From: Cypionkella aquatica
GTDB taxonomy: Bacteria; Pseudomonadota; Alphaproteobacteria; Rhodobacterales; Rhodobacteraceae
NCBI RefSeq assembly: GCF_030161095.1
Contig: NZ_BSPP01000010.1
Location: forward strand, 248,001-312,000
Direction of reading: 5' to 3'
DNA length: 64,000 bases
A program made the position numbers and the translations under genes. Positions 1-8,377 of this stretch are shown here, in pieces. The notes under the pieces were generated by a model that worked only from the letters and a program-made list of their open reading frames with translations, searched no databases and was not told the DNA's origin. Position 1 is the stretch's first letter. Each line of letters begins with the position of its first letter.

Positions 1-1
1 G

Positions 2-1615
2 CGCAGCCCCAATATCGGCATCATCACCGCCTATAACGATATGCTGTCGGCGCATCAGCCCTATGAGGATTACCCCAAGCTGATCCGTGACACCGCGCGC
101 CGCGCCGGGGCCACGGCTCAGGTCGCGGGTGGGGTGCCTGCGATGTGTGACGGTGTCACCCAAGGTCAGGCGGGGATGGAGCTGTCGTTGTTCTCTCGCG
201 ATGTGATTGCTTTGGCCGCTGGGGTTGGGCTGTCGCACAATACGTTTGATGCGGCGGTGTTCCTTGGGGTGTGCGACAAGATCGTGCCGGGTCTGGTGAT
301 GGCGGCGGCGGCGTTTGGCCATATCCCGGCGGTGTTCGTGCCTGCGGGGCCGATGACCAGCGGGTTGCCGAATGACGAGAAAGCCCGCGTCCGCAATGCT
401 TTTGCCACCGGCGAAGTTGGCCGCGAAGAATTGATGGCAGCCGAGATGGCCAGCTACCACGGCCCCGGCACCTGCACGTTTTATGGCACCGCCAACACCA
501 ACCAGATGCTGATGGAGTTTATGGGCCTGCACCTGCCCGGTGCCTCGTTCGTCAATCCCAACACCCCCCTGCGTGAGGCTTTGACCACCCATGCTATCGA
601 GCGTGCCGTGGCGATCACCGCTTTGGGCAACGACTTCCGCCCGGCGGGTGAGATTCTGGATGAACGCGCCTATGTCAACGGCCTTGTCGGTCTTATGGCG
701 ACGGGGGGCTCCACCAACCTTGTGCTGCACCTGCCTGCGATGGCGCGGGCTTCGGGCGTTTTGCTGGATCTGGCGGATTTCGACGAGATCAGCCAAGCGG
801 TGCCGTTGATGGCCAAGGTCTATCCCAATGGTCTGGCCGATGTGAACCATTTCCATGCCGCAGGTGGGCTTGGTTATATGATCGGGCAGTTGCTGGATCA
901 CGGCCTGCTGCATGGCGATGCCAAGACCGTGGCGGGCGACGGCTTGCGGCACTACCGCTCAGAGCCGACCTTGCGCGACGGCAAGCTGACGTGGGCGGCT
1001 GGGGCCAACCACACGCTGAACGACAAGATCCTGCGCCCGGCCTCTGATCCGTTCCAGCCGACTGGGGGCTTGCGGCAGTTGTCGGGCAACCTGGGGCGCG
1101 GCGTGATCAAAGTGTCGGCGGTGGCGCCCGAGCGGCATATCATCGAGGCGCCTTGCCGGATTTTCCACGATCAGCACGACGTGAAAGCCGCATTCAAGGC
1201 GGGGGAGTTCACCTCTGACACCATCGTCGTGGTGCGTTTCCAAGGGCCGCAAGCCAATGGCATGCCGGAATTGCACAGCCTGACGCCGATGTTGTCGGTG
1301 TGTCAGGATCGCGGGCTGAAAATGGCGCTTGTCACCGATGGCCGGATGTCAGGCGCATCGGGCAAAGTGCCAGCGGCGATCCATGTCTCACCCGAGGCTG
1401 CCAAGGGTGGCCCGCTTGCCCGGCTGCGCGATGGCGATATCGTGCGGCTGGATGCGGTGGCGGGCACGTTGTCGGTGCTGTCCGATGATTTCGAGACCCG
1501 CGAGCCCGTCACAGCCGATCTGTCCGCCAACCGCTTTGGCATGGGCCGCGAATTGTTTGAGGCGTTCCGCCAGTCGGTCGGCACCTCTGAAACCGGCGCG
1601 GCTGTGGTAATCTGA
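2..1615 (+). CDS. edd: 6-phosphogluconate dehydratase (Entner-Doudoroff), 5' end missing
   Basis: Dehydrates 6-phosphogluconate to 2-keto-3-deoxy-6-phosphogluconate in the cytoplasm, the first committed Entner-Doudoroff step. The reading frame is open from base 2 (it begins [20 protein letters not shown]), so the true start lies upstream and the first in-window ATG at 41 is internal. The fragment has about 537 codons against about 600 for the family, so some 60-70 residues are missing. The IlvD/Edd signature [15 protein letters not shown] and the cysteine in [12 protein letters not shown], which are Fe-S ligand regions in this family, are present, as is the [11 protein letters not shown] segment. 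eda follows 130 bp downstream, which supports Edd over the paralogue IlvD. Confidence 0.96.
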   Translation, partial: RSPNIGIITAYNDMLSAHQPYEDYPKLIRDTARRAGATAQVAGGVPAMCDGVTQGQAGMELSLFSRDVIALAAGVGLSHNTFDAAVFLGVCDKIVPGLVMAAAAFGHIPAVFVPAGPMTSGLPNDEKARVRNAFATGEVGREELMAAEMASYHGPGTCTFYGTANTNQMLMEFMGLHLPGASFVNPNTPLREALTTHAIERAVAITALGNDFRPAGEILDERAYVNGLVGLMATGGSTNLVLHLPAMARASGVLLDLADFDEISQAVPLMAKVYPNGLADVNHFHAAGGLGYMIGQLLDHGLLHGDAKTVAGDGLRHYRSEPTLRDGKLTWAAGANHTLNDKILRPASDPFQPTGGLRQLSGNLGRGVIKVSAVAPERHIIEAPCRIFHDQHDVKAAFKAGEFTSDTIVVVRFQGPQANGMPELHSLTPMLSVCQDRGLKMALVTDGRMSGASGKVPAAIHVSPEAAKGGPLARLRDGDIVRLDAVAGTLSVLSDDFETREPVTADLSANRFGMGRELFEAFRQSVGTSETGAAVVI

Positions 1616-1620
1616 TTTTG

Positions 1621-1701
1621 CCTCCGGCGGGGATATTTAGACAGAGAGGATGACCAGAAGCCTTCGGTTTATCCTCTCTGTCTAAATATCCCCGCCGGAG
1701 G
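1621..1701. repeat. Perfect 31-bp inverted repeat between edd and eda
   Basis: Bases 1621-1651 are the exact reverse complement of 1671-1701, with a 19-base spacer. Each arm has the form CCTCCGGCGGGGATATTTA followed by gac-AGAGAGGAT. In RNA this forms one very long hairpin just after the edd stop codon. The same arm sequence recurs, singly or as inverted pairs, near 14983, 32998 and 53948, with diverged versions at 10985, 45353 and 51728, so this is a dispersed intergenic element and not a simple terminator. It could still stop or stabilise the edd transcript. Confidence 0.9.
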
Positions 1702-1745
1702 CTTCGACCTTTCAAACTGCCCCGCGATCGGGGATGGAGATACAA

Positions 1746-2384
1746 ATGACCCCCACCGAACAATCCCGCTTGGCTTCCGAAATCTGCCGCCTTGCCCCGG
1801 TCGTCCCCGTCTTGGTGCTGGACGATCTGGCACATGCCAAGCCTTTGGCCGAGGCTTTGGTCAAGGGCGGCTTGCCTGCTTTGGAAGTCACCTTGCGCAC
1901 CGCTTGCGCGCTGGATGCGATCCGCGCCATGGCGGAGGTGCCGGGGGGTATGGTTGGGGCTGGCACGTTGTTGACGCCTGCGGATGTGAAGGCGGCCAAG
2001 GCGGCGGGGGCGAAGTTTGGCGTCTCGCCGGGGGCGACCGAGCGGTTGCTGGACGCTTGTGCCGAATATGAATTGCCGCTGTTGCCGGGGGCTGCCACCG
2101 CATCCGAGATCATGGCGCTGCTGGAAAAGGGCTATACCGTGCAGAAGTTCTTTCCGGCAGAGCAGGCGGGCGGTGCGCCTTATCTGAAATCCATCGGCTC
2201 GCCTATTCCGCAAGTGTCGTTTTGCCCGACGGGTGGCATCAGCCTGAAGAACGCGCGGGATTATCTGGGGCTGAAGAATATCCTGTGCGTTGGCGGGTCT
2301 TGGGTCGCGCCGAAAGACGCGATGGCCAAGGGCGATTGGGCGGCGATCACCGCTTTGGCTGCCGAGGCCGCCGCACTGCGCTAA
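1746..2384 (+). CDS. eda: KDPG aldolase (2-dehydro-3-deoxy-phosphogluconate aldolase)
   Basis: Cleaves KDPG to pyruvate and glyceraldehyde-3-phosphate, the second step specific to the Entner-Doudoroff pathway. At 212 residues it has the usual family length. The Schiff-base lysine lies in the VQKFFPAE motif, the catalytic glutamate in LPALEVTLRT, and phosphate-binding glycines in SFCPTGGIS and VGGSWVAP. I prefer the ATG at 1746 because GGAGA at 1736-1740 sits 5 bases upstream; the in-frame ATG at 1734 overlaps that ribosome site. It lies 130 bp after edd across the large inverted repeat and is probably co-transcribed, perhaps at a different level. Confidence 0.96.
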   Translation: MTPTEQSRLASEICRLAPVVPVLVLDDLAHAKPLAEALVKGGLPALEVTLRTACALDAIRAMAEVPGGMVGAGTLLTPADVKAAKAAGAKFGVSPGATERLLDACAEYELPLLPGAATASEIMALLEKGYTVQKFFPAEQAGGAPYLKSIGSPIPQVSFCPTGGISLKNARDYLGLKNILCVGGSWVAPKDAMAKGDWAAITALAAEAAALR

Positions 2385-2475
2385 GGCGCGATTTTCGCGG
2401 GCGCGTTGCGGATAAAGCCAGAGGCGCTTTGGGTCGGCTTGCAACCGGGTGTTGCTGCGGGGGAAAGTGGTGATT

Positions 2476-2627
2476 TGTCCCCGCGGGGACAGATCACTTG
2501 CCCCACCCACTGGCCCCGTCGTTGGCCGCGTTACTGTCCCCGCGGGGACAAATTGCGACAAGATCGCGGGCTGCGTCTCTGTCCCCGCGGGGACAGAATG
2601 TTAGAAATCACTGTCCCCGCTGGGACA
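2476..2627. repeat. Cluster of four TGTCCCCGCGGGGACA palindromes
   Basis: The 16-bp perfect palindrome TGTCCCCGCGGGGACA occurs at 2476-2491, 2535-2550 and 2580-2595, with a one-base variant (CGCT for CGCG) at 2612-2627. Spacing between starts is 59, 45 and 32 bp. A fifth copy lies at 8778-8793, and a related palindrome (TGTCCACGCGTGGACA) at 32889-32904. The 390-bp stretch between eda and the next gene (2385-2774) holds nothing else I can support; open frames through it are made by the repeats. It could be a REP/BIME-like element or a multi-site operator. Confidence 0.88.
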
Positions 2628-2774
2628 AATCTCTTTAGCTTGCGGTTTTTGGACTTGTCACCGCATCATGTTGATGCGCGCGGCATAGAGCCTGCTACGG
2701 CCTGAAGAGGTTGTTAACCAGTTTCGTCAGCGGCTGTTTTCCGCAAAGGCCGGTTTCCTCAGGGGCCGGTTTGT

Positions 2775-3065
2775 TCAGGGGCGGTCGGCAAACCGGGCGG
2801 CGCGACCACCACGGCGTTTGGGCTCGGTGGGGGCGGTCAGCGCCTCGGTCAGCACGCGGCTCATGGGGTGATTGGGGTTTGGCAGCGCGTAATGCACGAT
2901 CAGGGCGCGGATATAGTCGGGCGTGTCGACCACTGCGGGCAGGCTGAGCACCCAATCAATGAAGATCTGGCCACATTCGCCGTAGCTGATGCCCTCGATG
3001 TTGTAGCTTTCGCGCACCAGCCCTTTCGGGTCTGCCTGAGATAAATCCACTGCGCGTCTCCCCAT
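2775..3065 (-). CDS. Conserved hypothetical protein, 96 aa, downstream of glnE
   Basis: I do not recognise a named domain. The product is a small soluble protein with no signal peptide or membrane segment. It has a mixed N-terminal body (about residues 1-70, including YGECGQIFIDWVLSLP) and a basic, probably disordered tail containing KRRGGRAARF. Its start codon lies 3 bp after the glnE stop on the same strand, so the two are translated from one transcript and a role linked to nitrogen control or housekeeping is possible. Codon usage resembles that of its neighbours. Real as a gene, function unknown. Confidence 0.75.
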   Translation of the reverse strand: MGRRAVDLSQADPKGLVRESYNIEGISYGECGQIFIDWVLSLPAVVDTPDYIRALIVHYALPNPNHPMSRVLTEALTAPTEPKRRGGRAARFADRP

Positions 3066-3068
3066 AGA

Positions 3069-5870
3069 TCACCCGTTCAGATGGGCCAGAATGGCCCGTT
3101 CCGCAAGGGCCGCCGCCTGCGCCAGCCGATCTGTCAACGTCTGGGTGCTGGCTTCGGTTTCCGCAGCCCCAACCTCGCGCAGCAAGAACGCCTGACCGCC
3201 CAGCCCCACAGTCGCAGGGTCGAGCGGTTTATCGGACAGCAGCTTGCTTGCCGCCTGCATTTGCCAGCATAACCTGTAGGCATCCAGCAGCGCCGTCTGA
3301 TCCGAATACGACAGTTTAGCCTTGGTTTCACCGCTGATCTGGCTGCCTGCCGCGATCTGGCGTTCAACGCTGCGCGCGGGGCTTGCGGCTTGCAGGGCAA
3401 GGGTTTGCGCCAGCAGTTCAATATCCATCAGCCGACCGGGGCCGAATTTCGCATCCCAGCCGCCTGTCCCCGGTTTGGCTTCGGCCAAGCGCGCGCGCAT
3501 ATCGGCCACGTCTTTAAGCACCGAGGCACCCTGCCCCTTTTCGGCGATGATGGCGCGGCGAAAGGCTTCGACCTCGGCGGCAAGCGTCGGCTCGCCTGCC
3601 AGCACGCGGGCGCGGGTCAGGGCAAGGTGTTCCCATGTCCATGCCTCGGAGCTTTGGTAGTTGCGGAACGAGTCGATCGAGGTGGCAACCGGGCCTTGCC
3701 GCCCCGAGGGACGCAGGCGGACATCGACTTCGTAAAGGCGGCCCTCGGCCATTTGCGCCGACAGCGCTGTGACCATGGCTTGGGTCAGGCGGGCGTAATA
3801 GGGGCGCGCGGCCAGCGGGCGGTTGCCGTCAGAGCTTTCCACCCCGGCGGCGTCGTAGATCATGATCAGATCAAGGTCTGATCCGGCGTTCAAGCGCCCA
3901 GCGCCCATGCTGCCCATGCCCAGCACGATGGCACCGCGCCCCGGAGCCGCGCCGTGTTTGGCGGCGAAATCGGTGCAGACCACAGGCCACAGGGCGGCGA
4001 TCACGGCCTCGGCCAGATCGGCGTATTGCTTGCCAGCCTCAAAGCCATCAATCAGACCGCGCAAATGATGCACGCCGATGCGAAAGTGCCATTCCTTCAT
4101 CCAGCGGCGGGCGGCGTCGAGTTTACGCTCGTAATCGGGGATGTCGTTCAGACGTTTGCTCAGCTCGGCGGTCAGGGCCGGGGTGCCGGGCCAAGCGTCA
4201 AAGAACGACCCGCCGATCACCGCATCCAGCACCGAGGCATTGCGCGAAAGGTAGCGGGCAAGGTTTGGCGAAGTGGCGGCGATGTCGATGATCAGATCGA
4301 CCAGTTGCGGATTGGCCTCGAACAGCGAGAAGATCTGCACGCCCGAGGGCAGGCCAGCCAGGAAGCCATCAAGGGCCACAAGCGCCTCGTCGGGGTTGGC
4401 AGCACGGGTCAGGCGTTTCAAGAGCACCGGGCGCAGGCGTTGGAAGATCGCAGCCGCGCGGTCCGAGCGCAGGGCGGGATAATTGGCCCAGCCTTTGACG
4501 ATTTGCGCCGCGTGATCGGACAGCTCGGGCCCGGATTCCACCGCCGTTGGGGCAAAGAAGCCTTCGGTGAGGCGGTCGGTGCGGGCGATGCGGTCAAGCA
4601 GATCTGTGCGGAAAGCGGCCTCGGTCTGACCGCAGAGAGCCGCGATGCGGGCGATGCCTTCGGGCGTGGTCGGCAGGGTATGGGTCTGCTCGTCGTTCAC
4701 CATCTGGATGCGGTGTTCAAGGTCGCGGTGCTGGGTGTACAGGCTTGAGAGGTCAGCGGCGACTTCGGACGGCAGCCAGTCCTTTGCCGCAAGCGCGCGC
4801 AGGCCGCCCAAGGTGGTGCGGTCGCGCAGGGTCACATCACGACCCCCGGCGATCAGCTGCCGGGTCTGGGTGAAGAATTCGATCTCGCGGATGCCGCCCT
4901 GACCGAGTTTCATATTGTGGCCTTCGACAGTGACGGCGCCATTCAGGCCGCGATGCTCGCGGATGCGCAGGCGCATGTCATGGGCATCTTGGATGGCGGC
5001 GAAATCGAGGTGTTTGCGCCAGACAAACGGCGTCAGCGCTTTCAGAAAGCGCTCCCCCGCCGCGATGTCGCCTGCGCAGGGACGGGCTTTGATATAGGCG
5101 GCGCGTTCCCATGTGCGGCCATGCGCCTCGTAATAGGCTTCCGCGGCGGCCATCGACAGGCACACTGGCGTCACCGAGGCATCGGGGCGCAGGCGCAGAT
5201 CGGTGCGAAACACATAGCCTTCGGCGGTGTTATCCGACAGCATCGCGGCCATTTTGCGGGTGACACGGATGAAAGCGGCGCGGGCGTCTTGCCAATCGGT
5301 GCCGTAGCGATCCTGATCGAACAAGCAGATCAGGTCGATGTCAGAGGAGTAATTCAACTCTGCGGCGCCCATCTTGCCCATCGCAAGGCTGACCATGCCG
5401 CCCGCTGTGGCCGCATCATCGGCGGTGGCACCGGGCAGTTTGCCGCGGCGGATTTCATCGGCAACCAAGCGCTGCATCGCAAGGTCAACGGCGCGGTCGG
5501 CAAGATCGGTCAAGGCACCCGTCACCTGCATCAAGGACCACACTCCCCCCAGATCGGCCAAAGCCGTCAGCAAGGCCGCGCGGCGTTTGGCTTGGCGCAG
5601 CGCATTGGGTAGCTGATCAAGGGGGATTTCATTCAGCGCCACCATCACCGCGTTAAAGGCAGTTTCGGGCGACAGGGTCAGGGCGACGCGCAGCCAATCG
5701 GCCTCTCGCCGCATCAGCGCTTTCAGATAGGGGCTACAGCCTGCCGTATTGGCCAGCAGGCCGCGCAGGTCGGGGGCGAGATCGGCGAAATGGCTCGCAA
5801 TATCGCTGGCCTGATCGCGGTCATAGGCGATGGGTTGTCGGGTGAGGCGGGCTGCAAAATTCTGGCTCAT
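3069..5870 (-). CDS. glnE: Bifunctional glutamine synthetase adenylyltransferase/deadenylase
   Basis: Adds AMP to glutamine synthetase and removes it, switching the enzyme off and on with nitrogen status under PII control. At 933 residues it is close to the usual 940-950. Two nucleotidyltransferase modules are visible: the N-terminal deadenylase core around residues 164-185 (MGKMGAAELNYSSDIDL) and the C-terminal adenylylase core around 646-673 (GMGSMGAGRLNAGSDLDL). Each carries the G-S/S-D-x-D metal-binding signature. The DVRLRPSGRQG segment after the second core is typical. A 96-residue unknown gene follows in the same operon. Confidence 0.97.
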   Translation of the reverse strand: MSQNFAARLTRQPIAYDRDQASDIASHFADLAPDLRGLLANTAGCSPYLKALMRREADWLRVALTLSPETAFNAVMVALNEIPLDQLPNALRQAKRRAALLTALADLGGVWSLMQVTGALTDLADRAVDLAMQRLVADEIRRGKLPGATADDAATAGGMVSLAMGKMGAAELNYSSDIDLICLFDQDRYGTDWQDARAAFIRVTRKMAAMLSDNTAEGYVFRTDLRLRPDASVTPVCLSMAAAEAYYEAHGRTWERAAYIKARPCAGDIAAGERFLKALTPFVWRKHLDFAAIQDAHDMRLRIREHRGLNGAVTVEGHNMKLGQGGIREIEFFTQTRQLIAGGRDVTLRDRTTLGGLRALAAKDWLPSEVAADLSSLYTQHRDLEHRIQMVNDEQTHTLPTTPEGIARIAALCGQTEAAFRTDLLDRIARTDRLTEGFFAPTAVESGPELSDHAAQIVKGWANYPALRSDRAAAIFQRLRPVLLKRLTRAANPDEALVALDGFLAGLPSGVQIFSLFEANPQLVDLIIDIAATSPNLARYLSRNASVLDAVIGGSFFDAWPGTPALTAELSKRLNDIPDYERKLDAARRWMKEWHFRIGVHHLRGLIDGFEAGKQYADLAEAVIAALWPVVCTDFAAKHGAAPGRGAIVLGMGSMGAGRLNAGSDLDLIMIYDAAGVESSDGNRPLAARPYYARLTQAMVTALSAQMAEGRLYEVDVRLRPSGRQGPVATSIDSFRNYQSSEAWTWEHLALTRARVLAGEPTLAAEVEAFRRAIIAEKGQGASVLKDVADMRARLAEAKPGTGGWDAKFGPGRLMDIELLAQTLALQAASPARSVERQIAAGSQISGETKAKLSYSDQTALLDAYRLCWQMQAASKLLSDKPLDPATVGLGGQAFLLREVGAAETEASTQTLTDRLAQAAALAERAILAHLNG

Positions 5871-5964
5871 CCTTGCAATTTGCGCAGGCTTGCGGGCGCG
5901 GTCAATCCGGCAGACTTGTCGAGGGGCTTAGGTTTGTCGATAAAGCGATGAAGCGGAGGATAGG

Positions 5965-6429
5965 ATGAGCAAAAGTCTGGCGCGGGTGCTGGCGGCCATG
6001 CAGGCGCATGGCGTGGCGGGGGTGCCGCTGGAGATGCCGGGTGAGACACGGACGGCGGTGCAGGCGGCGGATGCGGCGGGGTGCGTGTTGGATCAGATCG
6101 TGAAGTCGATCATTTTTGGCGGCGCAAGTGGCATGTATCTGTTTCTGACGGCGGGCGGCAATCAGGTCGATCCGGCCCGCGCCAGCGCTTTGGCAGGCGA
6201 GACTTTGGGCCGCGCCGATGCCACCCAAGTGCGGGCCGTGACCGGGTTTGCGATTGGCGGCGTGTCGCCTTTGGGGCATCTGAACCCTCTGCCCTTGTGG
6301 ATCGACCCTACCCTGCTGCGCTACGAGGTGGTCTGGGCGGCGGCGGGCACCCCGCGCCATATCTTTGCGATCCCGCCCTTGCAGTTGCAGCAGATCACCG
6401 GGGCGGTGGTGGCGGATTTCACCGCGTGA
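5965..6429 (+). CDS. YbaK/EbsC-family aminoacyl-tRNA deacylase
   Basis: Member of the YbaK/ProX superfamily, which hydrolyses mischarged aminoacyl-tRNAs (for example Cys-tRNA-Pro or Ala-tRNA-Pro) in trans. At 154 residues it is a stand-alone single domain. The conserved lysine of the family is at about residue 47 in DQIVKSIIFG, and the GGVSPLGH loop near residue 97 is diagnostic. It is transcribed divergently from glnE with 94 bp between starts, so the two share a promoter region. Substrate specificity cannot be read from sequence. Confidence 0.88.
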   Translation: MSKSLARVLAAMQAHGVAGVPLEMPGETRTAVQAADAAGCVLDQIVKSIIFGGASGMYLFLTAGGNQVDPARASALAGETLGRADATQVRAVTGFAIGGVSPLGHLNPLPLWIDPTLLRYEVVWAAAGTPRHIFAIPPLQLQQITGAVVADFTA

Positions 6430-6519
6430 TGGCACTGGCGCGGCTGTGCTGCCACTTGAGCAAGGTGCCCCGGAGTTGATCTCGCGGACTTGATCTTGGG
6501 CCTTTGGGGATGAGGCGAG

Positions 6520-6540
6520 GCCCCGGATCAGGTCCGGGGC
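6520..6540. repeat. CCCCGGAT...CCGGGG dispersed palindrome, copy 1
   Basis: A 21-base imperfect palindrome with arms GCCCCGGA and TCCGGGGC around a short CAGG-type centre. Two further copies occur near the other end of the window at 63675-63695 and 63714-63734 in opposite orientations. All three are intergenic and follow a gene end, here the ybaK-like gene, as expected for a REP-like 3' element. Confidence 0.75.
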
Positions 6541-6572
6541 GGCGCGGCGTGGGGATGGGGCGGCGCAAGGAG

Positions 6573-6647
6573 GGGATGGCGCGGCGCGGGATGGCGCGGT
6601 GCGGGATGGCGCGGCGCGGGATGGCGCGGTGCGGGATGGCGCGGCGC
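6573..6647. repeat. 15-bp minisatellite, five units
   Basis: Five head-to-tail 15-bp units alternate strictly between GGGATGGCGCGGCGC and GGGATGGCGCGGTGC, which gives a 30-bp higher-order period. The units are exact apart from the alternating C/T. Translation would give a GMARRGMARC-type repeat on the plus strand, but no ribosome site or family resemblance supports a gene. With the adjoining palindrome it fills the first half of the 396-bp gap 6430-6825. Confidence 0.92.
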
Positions 6648-6712
6648 GGGGATTGGGGCAGTTTGGCGATTAGGCGGGTTTTCGCTTGGGGTTTGGCTTC
6701 AGAGCGGCTCAG

Positions 6713-6731
6713 ATGTAAATATCTTTTACAT
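6713..6731. promoter_or_regulatory. Operator-like palindrome ATGTAAA-N5-TTTACAT (site 1)
   Basis: A perfect 7+5+7 palindrome 95 bp upstream of the DUF2852 start codon. It shares the pattern ATGTRAA-N5-TTYACAT with a second 19-bp site at 6771-6789, 58 bp away centre to centre. Two sites of identical architecture before one gene suggest a dimeric repressor or activator. The spacing does not fit CRP (TGTGA-N6-TCACA) or PpsR (TGT-N12-ACA) exactly, so I do not name the regulator. Confidence 0.7.
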
Positions 6732-6735
6732 AGCC

Positions 6736-6765
6736 CTTGAAAGCGAGGGCAAGGCAGCGCATCTT
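6736..6765 (+). promoter_or_regulatory. Candidate promoter between the twin operators (RpoH-like)
   Basis: CTTGAAA at 6736-6742 followed by CGCATCTT at 6758-6765 resembles an alphaproteobacterial heat-shock (RpoH) promoter, CTTG with a C-x-x-AT element about 18 bases on. It sits exactly between the two ATGTRAA-N5-TTYACAT palindromes and points towards the DUF2852 gene. The match is partial, so this is an inference. Confidence 0.35.
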
Positions 6766-6770
6766 GGCTC

Positions 6771-6789
6771 ATGTGAAAGACATTCACAT
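6771..6789. promoter_or_regulatory. Operator-like palindrome ATGTGAA-N5-TTCACAT (site 2)
   Basis: Second perfect 7+5+7 palindrome, 36 bp before the DUF2852 start codon and therefore downstream of the candidate promoter, a position typical of a repressor site. It differs from site 1 by the same compensated base change in both arms (A/T to G/C at the fifth base), which argues for selection on symmetry. Confidence 0.7.
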
Positions 6790-6825
6790 ACGATCAAACC
6801 TGTAGTTTCAACCGGGAGTCCGCCG

Positions 6826-7314
6826 ATGCCTATGAATTCGACCACCGCCCCTGCCTCCGGCGGAGTCTTCTCTTTTCTGCGCCGTGCCGAGGCCTGGCTT
6901 GACGATCGTGGCAGAACTGCCTGGATCGCGGCCATGGTGCTTGGGTTCATCTTCGTCTGGCCCGTGGGCCTGGGCCTGCTGGCCTATATGATCTGGAGCA
7001 AACGTATGTTCAGCCGTTCTTCCTGCGCCGACCGCCGCGCGCGTCACTTTGAAAAATGGGCTCACAAGTCGCAGCACTGGGGTGCTTCCGCGATGCGGCC
7101 TTCGGGCAATGCGGCGTTTGACGCCTATAAATCTGACATGCTGCGCCGCCTTGAGGACGAGCAGACCGCTTTCGAGTCGTTCTTGCAGCGTCTGCGCGAA
7201 GCCAAGGACAAGTCAGAGTTCGACAATTTCATGGAAGAGCGGGCGCGGGCAGCCTCGGCACCGCCAGCGACCACGCCGTCCAGCGCTGATGTGGCGCGCC
7301 CCGGCGAATACTGA
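6826..7314 (+). CDS. DUF2852-type membrane protein
   Basis: A 162-residue protein matching the DUF2852 pattern of alphaproteobacteria. A short polar N-terminus is followed by one strong transmembrane segment at about residues 36-58 (AAMVLGFIFVWPVGLGLLAY) and a charged cytoplasmic region of about 80 residues. That region contains NAAFDAYKSDMLRRLEDE and a helical EQTAFESFLQRLREAKDKSEFDNFMEE-type stretch, given here in part. GGGAG lies just before the ATG. A strong terminator follows, so the gene is monocistronic. The promoter region carries two matching palindromic operators. Function is unknown. Confidence 0.85.
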   Translation: MPMNSTTAPASGGVFSFLRRAEAWLDDRGRTAWIAAMVLGFIFVWPVGLGLLAYMIWSKRMFSRSSCADRRARHFEKWAHKSQHWGASAMRPSGNAAFDAYKSDMLRRLEDEQTAFESFLQRLREAKDKSEFDNFMEERARAASAPPATTPSSADVARPGEY

Positions 7315-7371
7315 CTTTGCGGTAAGCGGCTGCCAGCGTGACGGATACCAGTCGCTGACCTGTTGACATTG

Positions 7372-7402
7372 AAAGCCCCCGGTTTCGCGCCGGGGGCTTT
7401 TT
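7372..7402 (+). terminator. Rho-independent terminator after the DUF2852 gene
   Basis: GC-rich stem AAGCCCCCGG / CCGGGGGCTT with a short loop (TTTCGCG), followed by five T residues at 7398-7402. It lies 58 bp after the stop codon and ends the monocistronic unit before bpt. Confidence 0.92.
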
Positions 7403-7524
7403 GCTGTGGTGGGTTGCTGCGGGAAGTTGCGGGCGGGGCCGCGCAAAGGCAGTTGGCGATTGCTCTTGGCGAGGGGGCTTGGCCTTGCTAGGGTAGCGCA
7501 TCCCGAACTTTGCAGCCCGAGATG

Positions 7525-8364
7525 ATGCGCCACACCCTTCCGATTGCGCCCCAGTTTTATGTGACGGCTCCGCAGCCCTGCCCCTATCTTGAGGGCCGGA
7601 TGGAGCGCAAATTGTTCACGGCCTTGCAGGGCGATCAGGCGCAGCGCTTGAACGACTCGCTGTCGAAACAGGGATTCCGGCGCAGCCAGAACGTGCTTTA
7701 TCGGCCGTCTTGTGCGGAATGTTCGGCCTGTTTGTCGGCCCGCATCCGGGTTGCGGATTTCAAACCAAGCCGCACCCAGCGCCGGATCATGAAGAACGCG
7801 GCGCATCTGCGGCGCAACGCCACCAGCCCTTGGGCGACCGAAGATCAGTTCGGGCTGTTCCGCCGTTATCTGGATGCGCGGCATGCCGATGGCGGCATGG
7901 CGGATATGGATGTGTTTGAATTCGCGGCGATGATCGAGGAAACCCCGATCAAAAGCCGGGTGATCGAATATACCCGCGCGGCAGGGCCGGGGGAACGCGG
8001 GCGGCCCTTGGCTTGCGTTGCGCTGACGGACGTTTTCGACGACGGGTTGTCGATGGTTTACAGCTTTTATGACCCCGACATGATTGATCTGTCTTTGGGC
8101 ACCTTTGCCATTCTGGATCATATCGACATCGCGCAGGAAGCCGGGCTGCCTTACGTCTATCTGGGCTATTGGGTGCCGGGCAGCCGCAAGATGGGCTACA
8201 AGGCCGGGTTCAATGCGCTGGAGATTTTCAAGCATGGCGCGTGGCAGGATATTGGCGACCCTGCCGACCACCGGGCCGAGTTGCATCCGCTATCGGTCGA
8301 TCCGATTGCCGAGCAGGTGGCGCGGATTTCGCTGCCCGAGGCGCGGTCTGTGCCGCGCGAATGA
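7525..8364 (+). CDS. bpt: Aspartate/glutamate leucyltransferase (Bpt)
   Basis: Transfers leucine from Leu-tRNA to proteins with N-terminal Asp or Glu, feeding them to the ClpS/ClpAP N-degron pathway. The 279-residue product begins [16 protein letters not shown], and the N-terminal segment with CPYLEGR plus the CSACLSARI cysteine pair is typical of the Bpt/ATE1 family. The C-terminal half shows the GNAT-like fold region including [18 protein letters not shown]. In-frame starts also exist at 7522 (ATG) and 7510 (TTG); no clear ribosome site decides, and I chose the start that best fits the family N-terminus. Confidence 0.92.
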   Translation: MRHTLPIAPQFYVTAPQPCPYLEGRMERKLFTALQGDQAQRLNDSLSKQGFRRSQNVLYRPSCAECSACLSARIRVADFKPSRTQRRIMKNAAHLRRNATSPWATEDQFGLFRRYLDARHADGGMADMDVFEFAAMIEETPIKSRVIEYTRAAGPGERGRPLACVALTDVFDDGLSMVYSFYDPDMIDLSLGTFAILDHIDIAQEAGLPYVYLGYWVPGSRKMGYKAGFNALEIFKHGAWQDIGDPADHRAELHPLSVDPIAEQVARISLPEARSVPRE

Positions 8365-8377
8365 AAGCGGTCGATAA

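Noticed and set aside
2476-2627. Possible CRISPR array
   Set aside because: Repeats are 16-bp palindromes at unequal spacing (59, 45, 32 bp) with no uniform spacers and no cas genes.
2406-2705. ORF rich in CPRGD/SPRGQ segments
   Set aside because: Produced by reading through the TGTCCCCGCGGGGACA palindromes; no start signal or conserved core.
6504-6740. ORF with GMARRGMARC repeats (and an RAIPHRAIPR-type ORF on the other strand)
   Set aside because: It is the translation of the 15-bp minisatellite, with no ribosome site and no family resemblance.
6771-6789. CRP or FNR site upstream of the DUF2852 gene
   Set aside because: TGTGA and TCACA are separated by 7 bases where CRP needs 6, and the FNR core TTGAT-N4-ATCAA is absent.
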